A stretch of DNA of 64,000 nucleotides from positions 30,774,903-30,838,902 of the forward strand of contig NC_092878.1 of NCBI RefSeq assembly GCF_028372415.1. The letters run 5' to 3'. The notes under the pieces were generated by a model. It ran no database searches. It was given only the letters and a program-made list of their open reading frames with translations, and was not told the origin of the DNA. Below are positions 1-11,104 of the stretch, piece after piece. This stretch comes from Notamacropus eugenii. Taxonomy: Eukaryota; Chordata; Mammalia; Diprotodontia; Macropodidae. Position 1 is the stretch's first letter; every line of letters starts with the position of its first letter. The position numbers were made by a program, and so were the translations under genes.

Positions 1-283
1 CACTGCATCACCTACCTGCGCCTACAGATAGTAAGTAACTTGCCCAAAGAAACAAAAGTACTAGGCAGCTTAAAAGACATTTAAACTCAGGTCTTCTGAT
101 TCCAAATGCCCTACTCTTTTCACTACATCATTCTGCCTGCTTTTACTTCCTTCAAATCCAGTTCTGACATTGTCCTTTCCATGAAGTCTCAAGTGATTTT
201 TCCCTTCTTGAATCTCTGTCTGGATCTCTCCTAGGAATGAATCCCAACACTAATTTGGATCAAAGGGGGGAGGGGGGAGGGAG

Positions 284-524
284 CATTTCTTAGGTGCCTA
301 CTATGTTTCAGAAATTATAAGGGCTTTACAAATGTTATCTCATTTGATCCTCACAACAACAGTGCGAAGTAGGTGCTATTATTATTCCCATTTTAAAACT
401 CAGAAAATGGAGGAAGATAGAGGTCAAATGACTTGTCTAGGGATACACAATTAATATCTGAGGCCAAATTTGAACTCAGGTCTTCCTGACTCCAGACCCA
501 ATGCTCCATCTACCTAGCTGCCTG
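284..524 (-). repeat. tRNA-headed SINE / MIR-like (MAR1 type), reverse
   Basis: It shows the reverse-oriented series seen in such SINEs: ttacaaatgttatctcattt, gatcctcacaacaac, a cattttaaaactcag block, gacttgtctaggga, tcaggtcttcctgactcc, and finally tacctagctgcct, the complement of the tRNA-derived head. Confidence 0.8.
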
Positions 525-544
525 ATTATTACATCTGAAAGGGG

Positions 545-695
545 CTTAATAACAATTCCAATCCTATTTTACAGAAGAGAAAACTGAGGTAAATGAAGTG
601 ATTTCCCTGTGGTCACACAGGTAATGAGTAGCCCAGCTAGATTTTGAATTCATGTCTTTGACAGAAAAACTAGCACTCTTTCTATTAAACTAATC
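545..695 (-). repeat. MIR-type SINE fragment, reverse
   Basis: Contains attttacagaagagaaaactgag, gtggtcacacaggtaatgag and a decayed 3' part. Old and degraded. Confidence 0.65.
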
Positions 696-1329
696 GACTG
701 TGGAAATGAAGACCCATGAGGAAAGACTAAATTAAATAATATTGTTTATCCTGAGGAAGAAAATAACAAACGATGATTTATGGTTTTTATGAAGGTAGGC
801 CAAAGAGAAATGGGATTTAGTTGGAGCACCAAGGATTTTATCTACCTAGAGAACAATGATCCAAAAGGTGGGTGAAGGAGGCTCTTGGGATCTTTTTCTC
901 TTGATGTGTTTCAGGTTAGATCAACTTTCATTTGCCTTTGGTTTTTTAAGTGTGTGCTCATTGGGAAGCAAGGGAAGAGGTGGTATGGCTTCTTAGAGGC
1001 CTTTTCTATTTACAATGTAAGGTTTGTAAGGATGAACCTGAGTCATCAAGACCAAGATTAAATTGTATTGTCTTCTCTTGCTTAAGAAGGCAGAGAAAAG
1101 ATCCCTTTGCCTCTCAATCAATGATTTTATTAATACAACACAAAATCTCTAAGTTTGTGGAAGATGTGGTATAGAATCAGTTGGGGCTGGTCCAGAAAAA
1201 GTTTTCTGAGAGAATAGGACTTGTTTTGGTTTTCAAAAGGCATCAGGAGAGGAGTGTGCTGCTAAAAGTTTAATTAATAATTGTCTCTCCAGAAAAAAAA
1301 CCATACAAACAATACACTAAATTTAATCT
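696..1329. other. Intronic sequence with no recognisable feature
   Basis: Unique-looking SCG5 intron sequence. A 74-codon open stretch near 950-1174 shows no similarity I recognise and no splice context. Confidence 0.5.
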
Positions 1330-1935
1330 GGATGTTTTAAAAAAGAAGTTTTTACTGATGTCTTCTGTTTTGTACATCATCCTAGTTATCTCAAGTATCC
1401 TTCTCTTTTATTCAAGTCCTCTTTGATCTTTGTAATTTTGTTACATTCACTCAATTTTTCCATTTACGTTGTTGTGGTTACTGTGTATGTTGTTTTCTTG
1501 ATTCTGTATCAGTTCCTGTTGATCTTCCCAGGCTTCAATGTATTTATCACACTTATCATTTCTTACAGCATAATAATAGTTCGTTACTACAATTCTCCAA
1601 TGAATGGTCATCTACTTTGTTTCCAATTCTTTGCTATCACAAAAAGTGCTGCTGTAAATATTTTGGTGTTTTTGGGGAGTTTTCTTCTTATTAATGGCTT
1701 CCTTAGCATATAAATCCAATAATGGAGTCTTTGGTTCAAAGAGCATGGACACTGTAGTCACTTTACTTGCATTATTCCAAATTGCTTTCCAAAATGGTTG
1801 TATTATTTCACAGCTCCACCAACAATGTGTTAGTATACCTGTCATTACACAGCCTCTCCAGCATTGATTATTGTCATTTTTGTCATCTTTGTCAATTTAA
1901 TCTACATTATTCGCATTTTCTAACACTTTCGTCTA
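1330..1935 (-). mobile_element. Old L1 LINE fragment (ORF2 C-terminus), reverse
   Basis: The reverse strand at 1612-1845 encodes THCWWSCEIIQPFWKAIWNN, the hallmark of the marsupial L1 ORF2 C-terminus, and the + strand carries its usual complement (cagctccaccaacaatg, ttgctatcacaaaaagtgctgct). It is 5'-truncated and diverged from the younger copies near 29-33 kb. Confidence 0.85.
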
Positions 1936-2154
1936 AATTATCTACAGAACAATAAATCAAGCTGTGAATAATATTTGCCAATTTGCAAAGTATACATATT
2001 CACACTGATAATTTAACATTCATCTCTCAAAAGCCTATTTAAACTGGCTCCAGCACATCCTTGAAGAGGGAACACAGTCTTGTTGAGAAGTAAGTGTCTA
2101 TTTTTCTGGGCTCCTTATCTACATCCATCTGAGGATGTTTTGTATTCCTTACAG

Positions 2155-2304
2155 GTGGTGCCCATGAAGGTCTGCAGCATTTGGGTCCTTATGGTAACAT
2201 CCCTAACATTGTGGCTGAACTGACTGGTGACAACATCCCCAAGGACTTCAGTGAGGACCAGGGCTATCCAGATCCTCCAAATCCCTGCCCCATTGGAAAA
2301 ACAG
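2155..2304 (+). CDS. SCG5: SCG5 (7B2) coding exon, PC2-chaperone core
   Basis: SCG5/7B2 is a small neuroendocrine secretory-pathway protein that binds pro-PC2 (PCSK2), carries it from the ER to the Golgi and keeps it competent for activation. Between a cag acceptor and a gtaatg donor this 150-bp exon encodes 49 whole codons plus split codons at each end (phase 2 in, phase 1 out). The peptide starts [20 protein letters not shown] and continues through [18 protein letters not shown] to [11 protein letters not shown], almost identical to mammalian 7B2 as I remember it. The proline-rich PDPPNPCP segment is the part tied to pro-PC2 binding, and its Cys pairs with a Cys in the next exon. Earlier exons with the signal peptide are outside the window. 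Identification is very secure. Confidence 0.96.
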
Positions 2305-2542
2305 GTAATGGGCAAGCATACTGATGTGTTCCCAGGGAGAAATAGATTTGAGATTGTAAGCAATTGAAACTTAAAAGTGCTAATGGTAAGCATTGAGAAT
2401 TACTAACAGTTCAATTCTACTGGGTAGCCCTGTGTTAGAAAGTGAAGAGGCCAAGTGAATTTAATTTGGCATACGTATATCAGTCATGAGGCCCAGATAT
2501 ATAAAATTATTTTGCCAATATTTTCTCTCACTCTCCCTCTCC

Positions 2543-2756
2543 CATTGTTCAGTCATGTCAGACTCTTCTTGACTGTTCATGAGGTTTTCTTGGCAAACAT
2601 ACTTACGTGATTTACCATTTTGTTCTCCAATGGATTAAAGCAGAGGTTAAGTGACTTGCCCAGGGTCACACAGTTAAGAAGTATCTAAAGTTAGATTTGA
2701 AGTGGTCTTCCTGACTCCAGGACCAGTGCTCTGTCCACTGAGCTATCTAGCCGTCC
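2543..2756 (-). repeat. tRNA-headed SINE (MAR1/WALLSI type), reverse
   Basis: Begins cattgttcagtcatgtcagac and runs through ggttttcttggcaaacatac, gacttgcccagggtcacaca and tcttcctgactccag to the complement of the head (ctgtccactgagctatctag). Confidence 0.85.
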
Positions 2757-3023
2757 CTCTTTTAGCTGCCCTCAATTATCTCCCCATTCTCCTTAACTTA
2801 AAAAGAAATCTTCATCACCCCCTCCCTCCAAATTCTTCCAAAATATCTTTCCCTTTTCCCACATAAGACACAGACAACTCAAGATTATCTACTCTCAGGA
2901 TTATCCACACCCATTCATTTCTCCTACTTTCCCCCCGCAACTACCAGCCCTAGCATCCAGTTAGCCCCTCCCTTTGCAGGAGGTGGGGGCGGTGGGAGGA
3001 GCAAAATGCCAACAATTTAAGAT
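2757..3023. other. Pyrimidine-rich intronic stretch
   Basis: C/T-rich unique sequence ending in a short G-rich run (ggaggtgggggcggtgggagg). No gene or repeat family recognised. Confidence 0.4.
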
Positions 3024-3142
3024 CTATTAGACTGTAAATTTTTGGGGACAGGAATTGTCTTTTGCCTCTTTTTGTACCCCAGCCCTTGGCACAATGCCTG
3101 ACACATGGTAAGTGCTTAATACATGTTTATTGATTGATTGAT
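3024..3142 (+). mobile_element. L2 LINE 3' end
   Basis: Reads ttagactgtaaatttttggg, then cttggcacaatgcctgacac and ggtaagtgcttaatacatg, ending in a ttgattgattgat tail, the usual L2 terminal pattern. Confidence 0.8.
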
Positions 3143-3255
3143 CTATGTAGAGCTGGAAGGGACCTCAGGGCCCATGTAATTGACTTCATTTCTAGATGAG
3201 GACATTGAAACAGTGAAAGTGACTTGCTCAGATTCGTACATGTGGCACCACAGAG
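3143..3255 (-). repeat. MIR3-type SINE fragment, reverse
   Basis: Carries agctggaagggacctcaggg, then agatgaggacattgaaac and agtgacttgctcag. Confidence 0.65.
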
Positions 3256-3465
3256 ATACAAAATGGTTTCAATTCCATCATCTCACTGAATATTTATTAT
3301 TATTGCTATCCTAATGTAATAGATAGGAGACGAGGCTCATCTAAGATCATATAGTAAATAGAAGAGTAGGACTGTAGACTCTGGTATTCTTCCTACTGGT
3401 CCTCTTTGAGAACAAAGGACAAACAAGATTTTTTCTGTTACACCACAGCACTTCTCTGAATTTAG

Positions 3466-3642
3466 TGTGGTAGAGTGGAAAGAGACATAGCTTTGGAGTC
3501 AGAGGACCTAGGTTCAAATTCAGCCTTATACATCCTTGGGTAAAGCCACTTCAATTCTGTGGACTGTGGTTTTCTCCTCTATAAAATGAGGGGGTTGGAT
3601 GAGATGGCTTCTGATGCCCCTCCAGTTTATAGATCTGTGATT
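3466..3642 (+). repeat. MIR-type SINE, forward
   Basis: Has tggagtcagaggacctaggt, tataaaatgagggggttgga and atggcttctgatgcc in the forward MIR order. Confidence 0.75.
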
Positions 3643-4980
3643 TTATTTGCCCAATATAGATTAAGCAAAAAATCCAACTGTCAGTTCGAATACATTTTAA
3701 CAGTTCTGATAAAAAAATCAGAAATGGAAGCCTGCTAAAATATTTTGAAATATTTCAGTTTAACTCCTTCCTTTCCCTCTCTGCTTTCTCCCCTCAGGTC
3801 TTCATACACTGTTTCTATGGATAATAGTGAGAGGCCTAGCATACTAGTATTTCCTATTAAAGTTGTCCTGGACTATGTTCCTCATAACTGTCATTCTTCT
3901 TAAGACATGGTAATTTCTTAATTACCAGAATAGGCTTGCATCCTGATAGACCAATGATAGGATTGGTAGCCCTGGCCTGAGGACCCCTCTGCCCCTACTT
4001 TCAGGCTCTGTTTAAAGGGAGACCTTTGTTTTTAAGCTATCACTCAGTGACTAAGGATGGAATTCCCCATTTCCTTTTCTCTGCTTTTTAACGTAACATG
4101 CAAAGAGCTACCACCTGCTATTTCTAACTCAATTTAGGATAAAATGTTTTGTCTACATATGGACCGAGTTGGAACCCAGTTTAATCTGGTTACCTGCTAG
4201 GGTTCATCACTTTCAGGGACGAATCTGTACTTTCAATAACTCATGGATTGTGTGAAAAGGAATCCAGAGTTGGGCAGGGAGGCTGAGCGTTAGGTTCTAA
4301 TAGGGTATCAACATGCCTGAATACAGCTAACCTTGTTTCTTGGTGGTGCAAATTCCTCATTATTGAAATAATTGATTTCACTGATGTTTGGTGTTATTTC
4401 AAGCATGACAGAGAGATCAGGAAAAAGTCTCAGGGATTCCATAGGGGATGTTGAGGAGTAGACTTTGGACTTTGCTGCCTCATGAAAATCCCTTCTGGGC
4501 TAGAGCTACTAGAGAAGGTACTGAGATGGTGCAGCAATCATATGTCCTGGAAAATCTAGGAAGGAAAGAAAGTGTACTTTTAACAAGACTTTACAAAAGG
4601 AATATCTTCTATCAGACCATGTGTCTTGGGTTTTTGTTGTTGTTGTTGTTAAAAAACATGGTCACTGTAACTAACGAGAATCTAAGTGATTGCGTGTGGC
4701 AAAGCAATGTGGGTCTGCCGGCGCAGTGAAAAATTAGATTTGAAAATAGGATTGCAGGAAAACCTGAATCACTGCATGGCTCAGATCATTTCAGCCACAT
4801 ATTATTTGCTTGTATAATTTTAGATTCAGGGAGAGGAAAGACCTGTACCAAGTTTAAGGAACAACATTCCCCAGGGGCAGCTGGCTGGATTGATTAGACA
4901 CAGCAGAGGGCCTTATTCAGGTATTTAGAAGGAGTGAGTTCAGAGTGAAACATTTTGGGTTTGAATCCTCCCCATCCCTT
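3643..4980. other. Intronic sequence with no recognisable feature
   Basis: About 1.3 kb of SCG5 intron without a repeat family or gene I can name. A short (TTG)n run sits at about 4633-4650. Confidence 0.5.
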
Positions 4981-4981
4981 C

Positions 4982-5516
4982 CATGTCTCCAAATTCTACC
5001 CATCTTTCAAGGCTCGGCTCAAGTTTTACATGCTTCACAAAGTATCAAATCCTCAGTCTGGCATTTAGACTCACTTTAGTCTGGCTCTCAACTACCTTTC
5101 TAGGCTTATTTCATAATATTCCCCCTCAAATACTCTCCTTTCTGGGCAAATTGGCCTGGTGTATGACATTCTGGCTTTCACCTCTGTACCTCTGCTCTGG
5201 TGGTCTGCCATGTCTGGAATGTTCTCCCTCCCTTCCTCTGCTTTGTAGGATCCCTAGCTTGCTACAAAGCACAACTTAAGGGCCACTTTTTACGTGAGGA
5301 CTTTCTTGACCGTCACTGCAGTTGTTAGAACTCTCTGCATCTTGAAATTGCTTTGTATTTCCTTTCCTTTTCCTTGTCCTCCTTCTGTCCTTCCCCCAAT
5401 GGAATATAAGTTCCTTGAATAAAGGAAATGTTTAGTTTTTTTCTTGGCATCCCTAATACCTAGTAGAGTGGTCTGCACATAGAAGGCATTTAACAAATGT
5501 TTCTTGAACTAAATTT
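4982..5516 (+). mobile_element. L2 LINE 3' portion
   Basis: The ORF2/3' UTR transition is recognisable (ctggcttt..gtggtctgccatg..tggaatgttctccctcc), followed by the tail (aatataagttccttgaataa, ctgcacatagaaggcattta, acaaatgtttcttgaact). Confidence 0.85.
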
Positions 5517-5887
5517 ATAGTACATAGATCTCTTTTTCTGAATTTCTCAGTTTCTTATTCCTTGTATTCTCATTTCGGACTTAATCATATACTTCTTTAT
5601 GTTATTTTTTCGTGATAAATGAGTTGAATTCTACATGTATCATTGAAAGGTTACTATGTGTAAGGCCTTGCTAGAAGAGGGTTATGTGACACATTCACTT
5701 TTGATCTGTGAACGGAAGAGGGGAACACAAGTACTGAAGTCATAGTAATTCAAATAAGTCAAGTCAGCAAGTATTTATGTTCCGGTCATGTGGAAAAAAA
5801 AATGACTAAGACACAACTCCGGTTCTCAAGAAACAGTTCTGATGGACATTCTCAAAAAAAATTAGGAAAACAATACAAAGTGTTATC

Positions 5888-5988
5888 AACAGAATGTAAG
5901 CTTTATGTTCCCTGTTAGTCTTTGCATATGTAGCACATTGCCTGGTCTAAAGTTGGTACATAATAAACGTTTATTCATTGTTTGATAT
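5888..5988 (+). mobile_element. L2 LINE 3' end fragment
   Basis: Contains gaatgtaagctttatgttcc, gtagcacattgcctggtc and gtacataataaacgtttatt in L2-tail order. Confidence 0.75.
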
Positions 5989-7079
5989 CATTCGGTGCTA
6001 GACTGTATGGTATAGACCATAAATATGGATGTCCGAGAAGGAAGAGGTCAGTATGGGCTATGGTATAAGCCCCAAGTCTCAGCTTTTAGACCTCCATGCA
6101 TCCAATATACTATTCTGGAAATTTAGTCTTTAATTTAAGGAAAATTTATCCTTTAATTCTCTCAATTTGCTTTCTGCGTCATTGTGGAAATGTAGGGAAA
6201 TCCTCATCTATGTTGTTTCCTGGCCACAGAGATAATATATTAAATTCTGTGGTTGGTATCTCAATTATCTGACTCCTACTCCTACGTTCTCATGACCCCA
6301 GTGGGCTCCCACCCTTCAGCATCACCCAGGAAGTCACTTCCAGTAAAGAATTAGAATCCACTCCACAAAGTTATCATCCAAAAAATGTGTCTGAGCACCT
6401 ATTTTTACTATAATCTTCTCCATTCCTACCAGCGTGACATACTGATGGTTGCAGATGTAGGGGTTAGATAACGTTCCCAGTCAGGAGATCTGAACACTGA
6501 GCAGACGCAGTAGAGCTGCATTAGAGATCTTTTGGTATGCTAATGACTTCCACATTAGGTTCATACTGTGGAGAGGCCTTGTGTGCGTTTCAGACTGCCT
6601 TCTGGAAAGACTTGGAAATACTCCAAGAAACGAGACACAGGACATACCTGGCTGATTGTAAATAGGCGCGCATTTTCAGCACTTATTTGATGTCTCATCA
6701 GTCTTTTGAAAACTGGTCTTCACTCCTCCCCTCAGCTTCCCATGCAACCCAGACTCCTTATGTTCTTTTCTGGTTGTCTAAGGCACATAAAAGATAGGCA
6801 GAATGAATCATCTCCAGAGAATCGTAAGATCCAGAGGGGCTTTGGAGAGTGCTGAGGCTAAGGAAACTTTGTCCTCCTCTTAGCAAGGAGGGGATGGAGT
6901 ATAGATGTGAAATGAGGAATATATAACATGGAAAATATGTTAATTTATTTGACTGGACGTATTTGTTACAAGGGAGAGTTCCATGGAGGGAAGTCCTTGA
7001 GGGGTGATAGTGATGTTTTAAAAAGGCATCAATAAAACATTTACAAAAAGGAAAAACGATTTTGAAGACACTGTTTCTG
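5989..7079. other. Intronic sequence with no recognisable feature
   Basis: About 1.1 kb without recognisable genes or repeats. Confidence 0.45.
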
Positions 7080-7262
7080 AATGATAGTGTGGTCTAGTTA
7101 GAGAGTTGACCTTTGATTTAGTAAGACCTGAGTTCAAGTCTTGCCTTAGACCCCAGATTAGTAAACAGATATACCATACCCACTGAATATAGAATGGGTG
7201 TGTGTTAGACTAATGTCTGCCCAAGCCTGTTGCTTAACCACTGAGTGCCTCAGGCAGCTCCC
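7080..7262 (+). repeat. MIR/MAR-like SINE fragment, degraded
   Basis: Contains gtgtggtctagttagagagt, taagacctgagttcaagtct and a trailing ttgcttaaccactgagtgcc. The middle is rearranged, so the assignment is moderate. Confidence 0.5.
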
Positions 7263-7408
7263 ACAGAGGATGTCATTCTACATCCTTGGAAGGAATGTCC
7301 AGGTTAGGCACTGCCCTACCAAGATGAAACCACAGATCTGAACCGAAAATTCAAACAAGAAAATCAGAGCCTATAGCACCAGTCATGCTGGAACAGCCAT
7401 TAGCCCAA

Positions 7409-7412
7409 CACA

Positions 7413-7460
<48 letters not shown>

Positions 7461-7521
7461 CACACATACACACACCCCTCTGTTCAGTGACTATGGTGTG
7501 TGTGTGTGTGTATGTGTGTGT
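7409..7521. repeat. (CA)n and (TG)n microsatellite pair
   Basis: An interrupted CA run at about 7409-7475 is followed some 20 bp later by a TG run at about 7495-7521, an inverted arrangement on one strand. Confidence 0.95.
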
Positions 7522-7889
7522 CCATGTTGTTTATTAATGCAGGAGCACATTAAAAATATGCGAACTGTACTGATTATACAAAATACACAGCATTTCCTCC
7601 TCCCCCTCCTCCGAAGGAATGCGTATCTCATATTAGAACTATAATTAGCCCAAACTTCGCCTGAGACAAATTTAGTTTGTGGGTGGGTGAGTGAAGTGAG
7701 GTCAGGAGAGGATTGTGGATGTGGTTATGTCCTGGGCCTCCAGAGATCTAGGAGGTAAATCAAGCTACTGAGGGTCATCAGCAGGGGAGGGAGGAATCAC
7801 ACTTTATCTCCTATCAGTGCCCTGGGACAGAGTCTCATTTGGCCTCATGCTGAATACAATTGTGCCCAATATATAGGAATTAACTAAGG

Positions 7890-8164
7890 TTTATTAAGTA
7901 CTTACTGTAAGATATTTATTATATAACATTATTTATCAAATAATTTAGTGTATTTACATAAAATATATTTTATATGTAAAATAAATTGATGTCGCACTTT
8001 TCTCTAAGGAGCAAAACTGCATTTATTTTAAAATACTATATAGAATATTATATTATAAATATATACATTATTAAACAAATTAACATTGTGTTTAAAATAC
8101 AATTATTCTATTTTATGTTACATAAAAAATAATATGATAATATTGAACCTTTCTCTAAGGAGCA
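7890..8164. repeat. AT-rich block with 15-bp direct repeats
   Basis: Very A/T-rich stretch. Within it an exact 15-bp repeat (tttctctaaggagca) occurs at 7999-8013 and 8150-8164, bracketing about 136 bp of nearly pure A/T. It could be an insertion with target duplication or a tandem duplication. Confidence 0.6.
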
Positions 8165-8189
8165 CAAGGTATTTCCAAAAATCTAGGCA

Positions 8190-8320
8190 CAAACTTCACC
8201 GTATCCCTCTGAAGTAACTAGAGGGAAGTAGCCACCATCATTTTCAGTTTCCAGATGGAGAAGAGGCCCAGAGAGGGAAAGTGATTTGCCTGAGGTCACA
8301 AAGTGAGTCAAAAGGAAGCA
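8190..8320 (-). repeat. MIR fragment, reverse
   Basis: Has tttccagatggagaagaggc, ccagagagggaaagtgattt and gcctgaggtcacaaagtgag, just upstream of the SCG5 exon at 8454. Confidence 0.65.
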
Positions 8321-8453
8321 GGAATAGATACATGGGATGCAGATGGGAATGTGATTCTGACCTTCAGTGGCCTGCCTTGTTCCTATTTACCTTTACCCAT
8401 GGGGGCATGCATAAGTTGCTTGGCTTTTCTCAAAGACTTCTGGCTGTTTGCAG

Positions 8454-8566
8454 TAGATGATGGATGTCTGGAAAACTCCCCTGACACTGCAGAGTTCAGC
8501 CGAGAGTTCCAGCTGCATCAACACCTTTTTGATCCTGAACACGACTATCCTGGCTTGGGCAAATGG
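8454..8566 (+). CDS. SCG5: SCG5 (7B2) coding exon, central segment
   Basis: This 113-bp exon (2 nt + 37 codons) lies between acceptor tttgcag and donor gtgagt. The split codon is g|ta (Val, where human has Ala). It then reads [20 protein letters not shown] followed by [17 protein letters not shown], matching 7B2. It contributes the second Cys of the 7B2 disulfide and the conserved [13 protein letters not shown] block. The acceptor is a tandem NAGNAG (cagtag): use of the second AG would drop one residue and restore D-D-G in frame. The exon ends in phase 0, matching the start of the next one. An old MIR fragment sits just upstream in the intron. Confidence 0.96.
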
Positions 8567-8589
8567 GTGAGTTCAACTTTAATTACTAC

Positions 8590-8838
8590 CAATCATAGTT
8601 ACTACTTATATAATGTTTTAAAATTTGTAGAGTACTTTCTGTACATCATCTCAGCTGAGCCTCAGAGCAAACCTGTGGAGTAGGTACTACAGTTAATATT
8701 ATTCCCATTTGACAGTTGAGGAAACTAAGGTTCAGAGAGGTGAAATGATTGCCTACGGTTTGTACTGCTAGTAGATATCAGAGGTAAGATTTGAAAGCAG
8801 GTCTTCCGGACTCCAAGTCCAGCACTCTCTTTTCTGTC
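8590..8838 (-). repeat. MIR-type SINE, reverse
   Basis: Reads tagagtactttctgtacatc, tgtggagtaggtactac, cagttgaggaaactaagg, then aggtcttccggactccaagt and ccagcactctcttt. Confidence 0.8.
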
Positions 8839-9235
8839 CTATCCTGTGTCTATATTTTCCAGACTCATTTATTGAAGGTGCTAAAGTAGAGCTAAATTAG
8901 AGAGGAAATTTGGGAGGGGAAGACTGTTTAGGAACAGATTTATTAAAAGCCTAGGACAGGGAAGGGCCTTGAACAATTCCTCGATGATGTCATCCTTCCT
9001 GGCAGCTTCTTGACAATTGTATAGAATTAGTAGGTAAGGGTTTAAAGTAATGTAGATGAATATTTTGTTGACTAAGCATGGATAAACATGTTACTCTCTG
9101 GAATCTGGTTCTGGGTTATTTGTGTCATTTACCATGGTGTAATACATAGAAAATAGGAAATAAGGTTTTTTAAGTATGGATATATTCTTAAAATTAAGTT
9201 AAATCAATAAGTATTAAGTCCATACTGTGTTTTTT

Positions 9236-9699
9236 TAAACTTTTTTCTTCGCACAGAAGAATTATAGTTAATAGAAGAAACTATGAGAAAAAAACAAAGC
9301 AAAAGAGAAAAGGGTTTGCTTCACCCTGAAGTCCAGCTCCATCGTTCCTTCTCTGGATGTGGATGGAATTTTCCATCAAGAGTCCTTTGGAGATGTTTTA
9401 GGTCGTTGTGTTGCTGAGAAGGGCTAAGTCTATCAGAAACAGTCCTTGCACACTGTGGCTGTTACTGTGTATAATGTTCTCCTGGTTCTGCTCACTTCAC
9501 TCAGCATCAGTTCATGTAAATCTTTCCAAGTTTTTCTGAGGTCCCCCTGTTCATCATTTCTTATAGCACAGTAGTATTCCATTGCATTCATATACCACAA
9601 TTTGTTCAGCCATTCCCCAATTGATGGGCATTCCCTCGATTTCCAGTTCTTGGCCACCACAAAAAGAGCTGCTATAAATATTTTTGTACATGTGGGCAT
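9236..9699 (-). mobile_element. L1 LINE 3' end, 5'-truncated, reverse
   Basis: The reverse strand encodes CTKIFIAALFVVAKNWKSRE, then PSIGEWLNKLWYMNAMEYYC and AIRNDEQGD, the end of ORF2, followed by 3' UTR. Candidate target duplications flank it (about atactgtgttttt at the left, ataatgtgttttt at the right). Confidence 0.9.
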
Positions 9700-10085
9700 A
9701 ATGTGTTTTTGAAACAGACATTTTGTTATATAACTTTCATCTAATATGGATGGCTTCCTTTTGAGGGAGTGAGTTTCTTGTCACTGCAGGTGTTAGAGGA
9801 TTTTTTCCTGGAGTTTGTTCCCACATCACTGGGTCTGGAGGGCAGGGATCCAGCTCTCAGACTCTAGTCTGGATGTATTCCCATCCAGAAGCTTGTTGTC
9901 ATGTGTGGAGACACAGCTTACTCTGCCCTATGACACTTGAACCATTGGGAAAAAAACTGACAGTGTCTTAGCCCTCCATTACTAGGAGGTGGGAAGACTG
10001 CTCCTGATACCAGAATTGTTGGTTCAGCATCTGCTCCTCCCTATCTCAGTACTCAGGAGGATCAACAGGCATTATGCGAGATATA

Positions 10086-10088
10086 TAA

Positions 10089-10156
<68 letters not shown>
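10086..10156. repeat. (ATCT)n microsatellite
   Basis: About 16 uninterrupted units of ctat/atct. Confidence 0.98.
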
Positions 10157-10189
10157 CCCTTCTACCTTTACCTCCTCCTCCATGGTATT

Positions 10190-11095
10190 ATCATAGAATC
10201 TCAGAGTTGGAAGGGATCTCGGAAATCATCTAGTACAAGCCACAGCTGAAGGTAAATTCCTGGTACAACATACCCAAGAAGTGGTCTCACAGCTTTTGCC
10301 TGAAAACCACTAATAATGGAAAACTCATTACTTCCTTAGGCAGTCCATTCCACTTTTTGATGGTGCTAACTAACAAGCTTCTTCCCCCGATACATGAAGG
10401 CCAAATTTGTCTCCTTGCAATTTGTACTCATTGCTTATAGTTCTATCCCCCTTCAGGGCGGGGAGAGGTTTAGCAAAACAAGCAATTATAATAAATAGCT
10501 AACACTTCTATAGCACGTTAAGGGTAATGAACATCTGAGGAATGAAGGATTGGAATTCATCCTTCCCAATTCCAAGTCCAGTGTTCTCTCCACTGTGGCA
10601 CTTAGTGTTCTAATCCTTCTTCCACATGACAACTCTTTGGATACTTGAAGTCAATGATCATATTTATCTTCCATTTTCTCTTCCCCAGGTTAAACATCCC
10701 TAGTTCTTCCAACCAATCTTCATGTGACATGAGCTCAAGACTCTTCACCATCCTGGTTATCTTCCTGTGGATATTTTCCCACATATCAAAGTGCTTCCTA
10801 AAATATGACTCCCAGAAGGGAACACAATACTCCAGATGTGGCCAGACAGAGTGGAATATAGTAATATTACTTCCCTCATCCTTGTCATTATTCTTCTCTT
10901 AATGCAGGCTAGGATTGCCTTAGCTTTCTTGCCTGCTATATCTCATTTTTGACTCATTGAACTTTTGGTCCATTAAACTACCTAGATCATTTGCAGATGA
11001 CACTCTCCTCTATCTTACATTTTAGAAGTTGATTTTATGAACCCAATTGCAAGGCTTTATATTTACCTATATTATATTTAATGTTATTACATTTG
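10190..11095 (-). mobile_element. CR1/L3-clade LINE 3' portion, reverse
   Basis: Starts with atcatagaatctcagagttg, the complement of the CR1-type ATTCTATGAT tail. It then follows the family: gcagtccattccactttttg, ttcttcccccgatacatgaa, ccaggttaaacatccctag, accatcctggttatcttcct, acacaatactccagatgtgg and ttaatgcaggctaggattgc. A MIR scrap interrupts it at about 10476-10605. Confidence 0.8.
10476..10605 (-). repeat. MIR fragment inserted in the CR1/L3 element
   Basis: Carries aatagctaacacttctatag, then tccaagtccagtgttctctc and cactgtggcac. CR1/L3 sequence resumes on both sides. Confidence 0.6.
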
Positions 11096-11104
11096 CCATT
11101 CTCT

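Noticed and set aside
950-1174. 74-codon open stretch
   Set aside because: No recognised similarity, no splice context, lies in an SCG5 intron; length is expected by chance.
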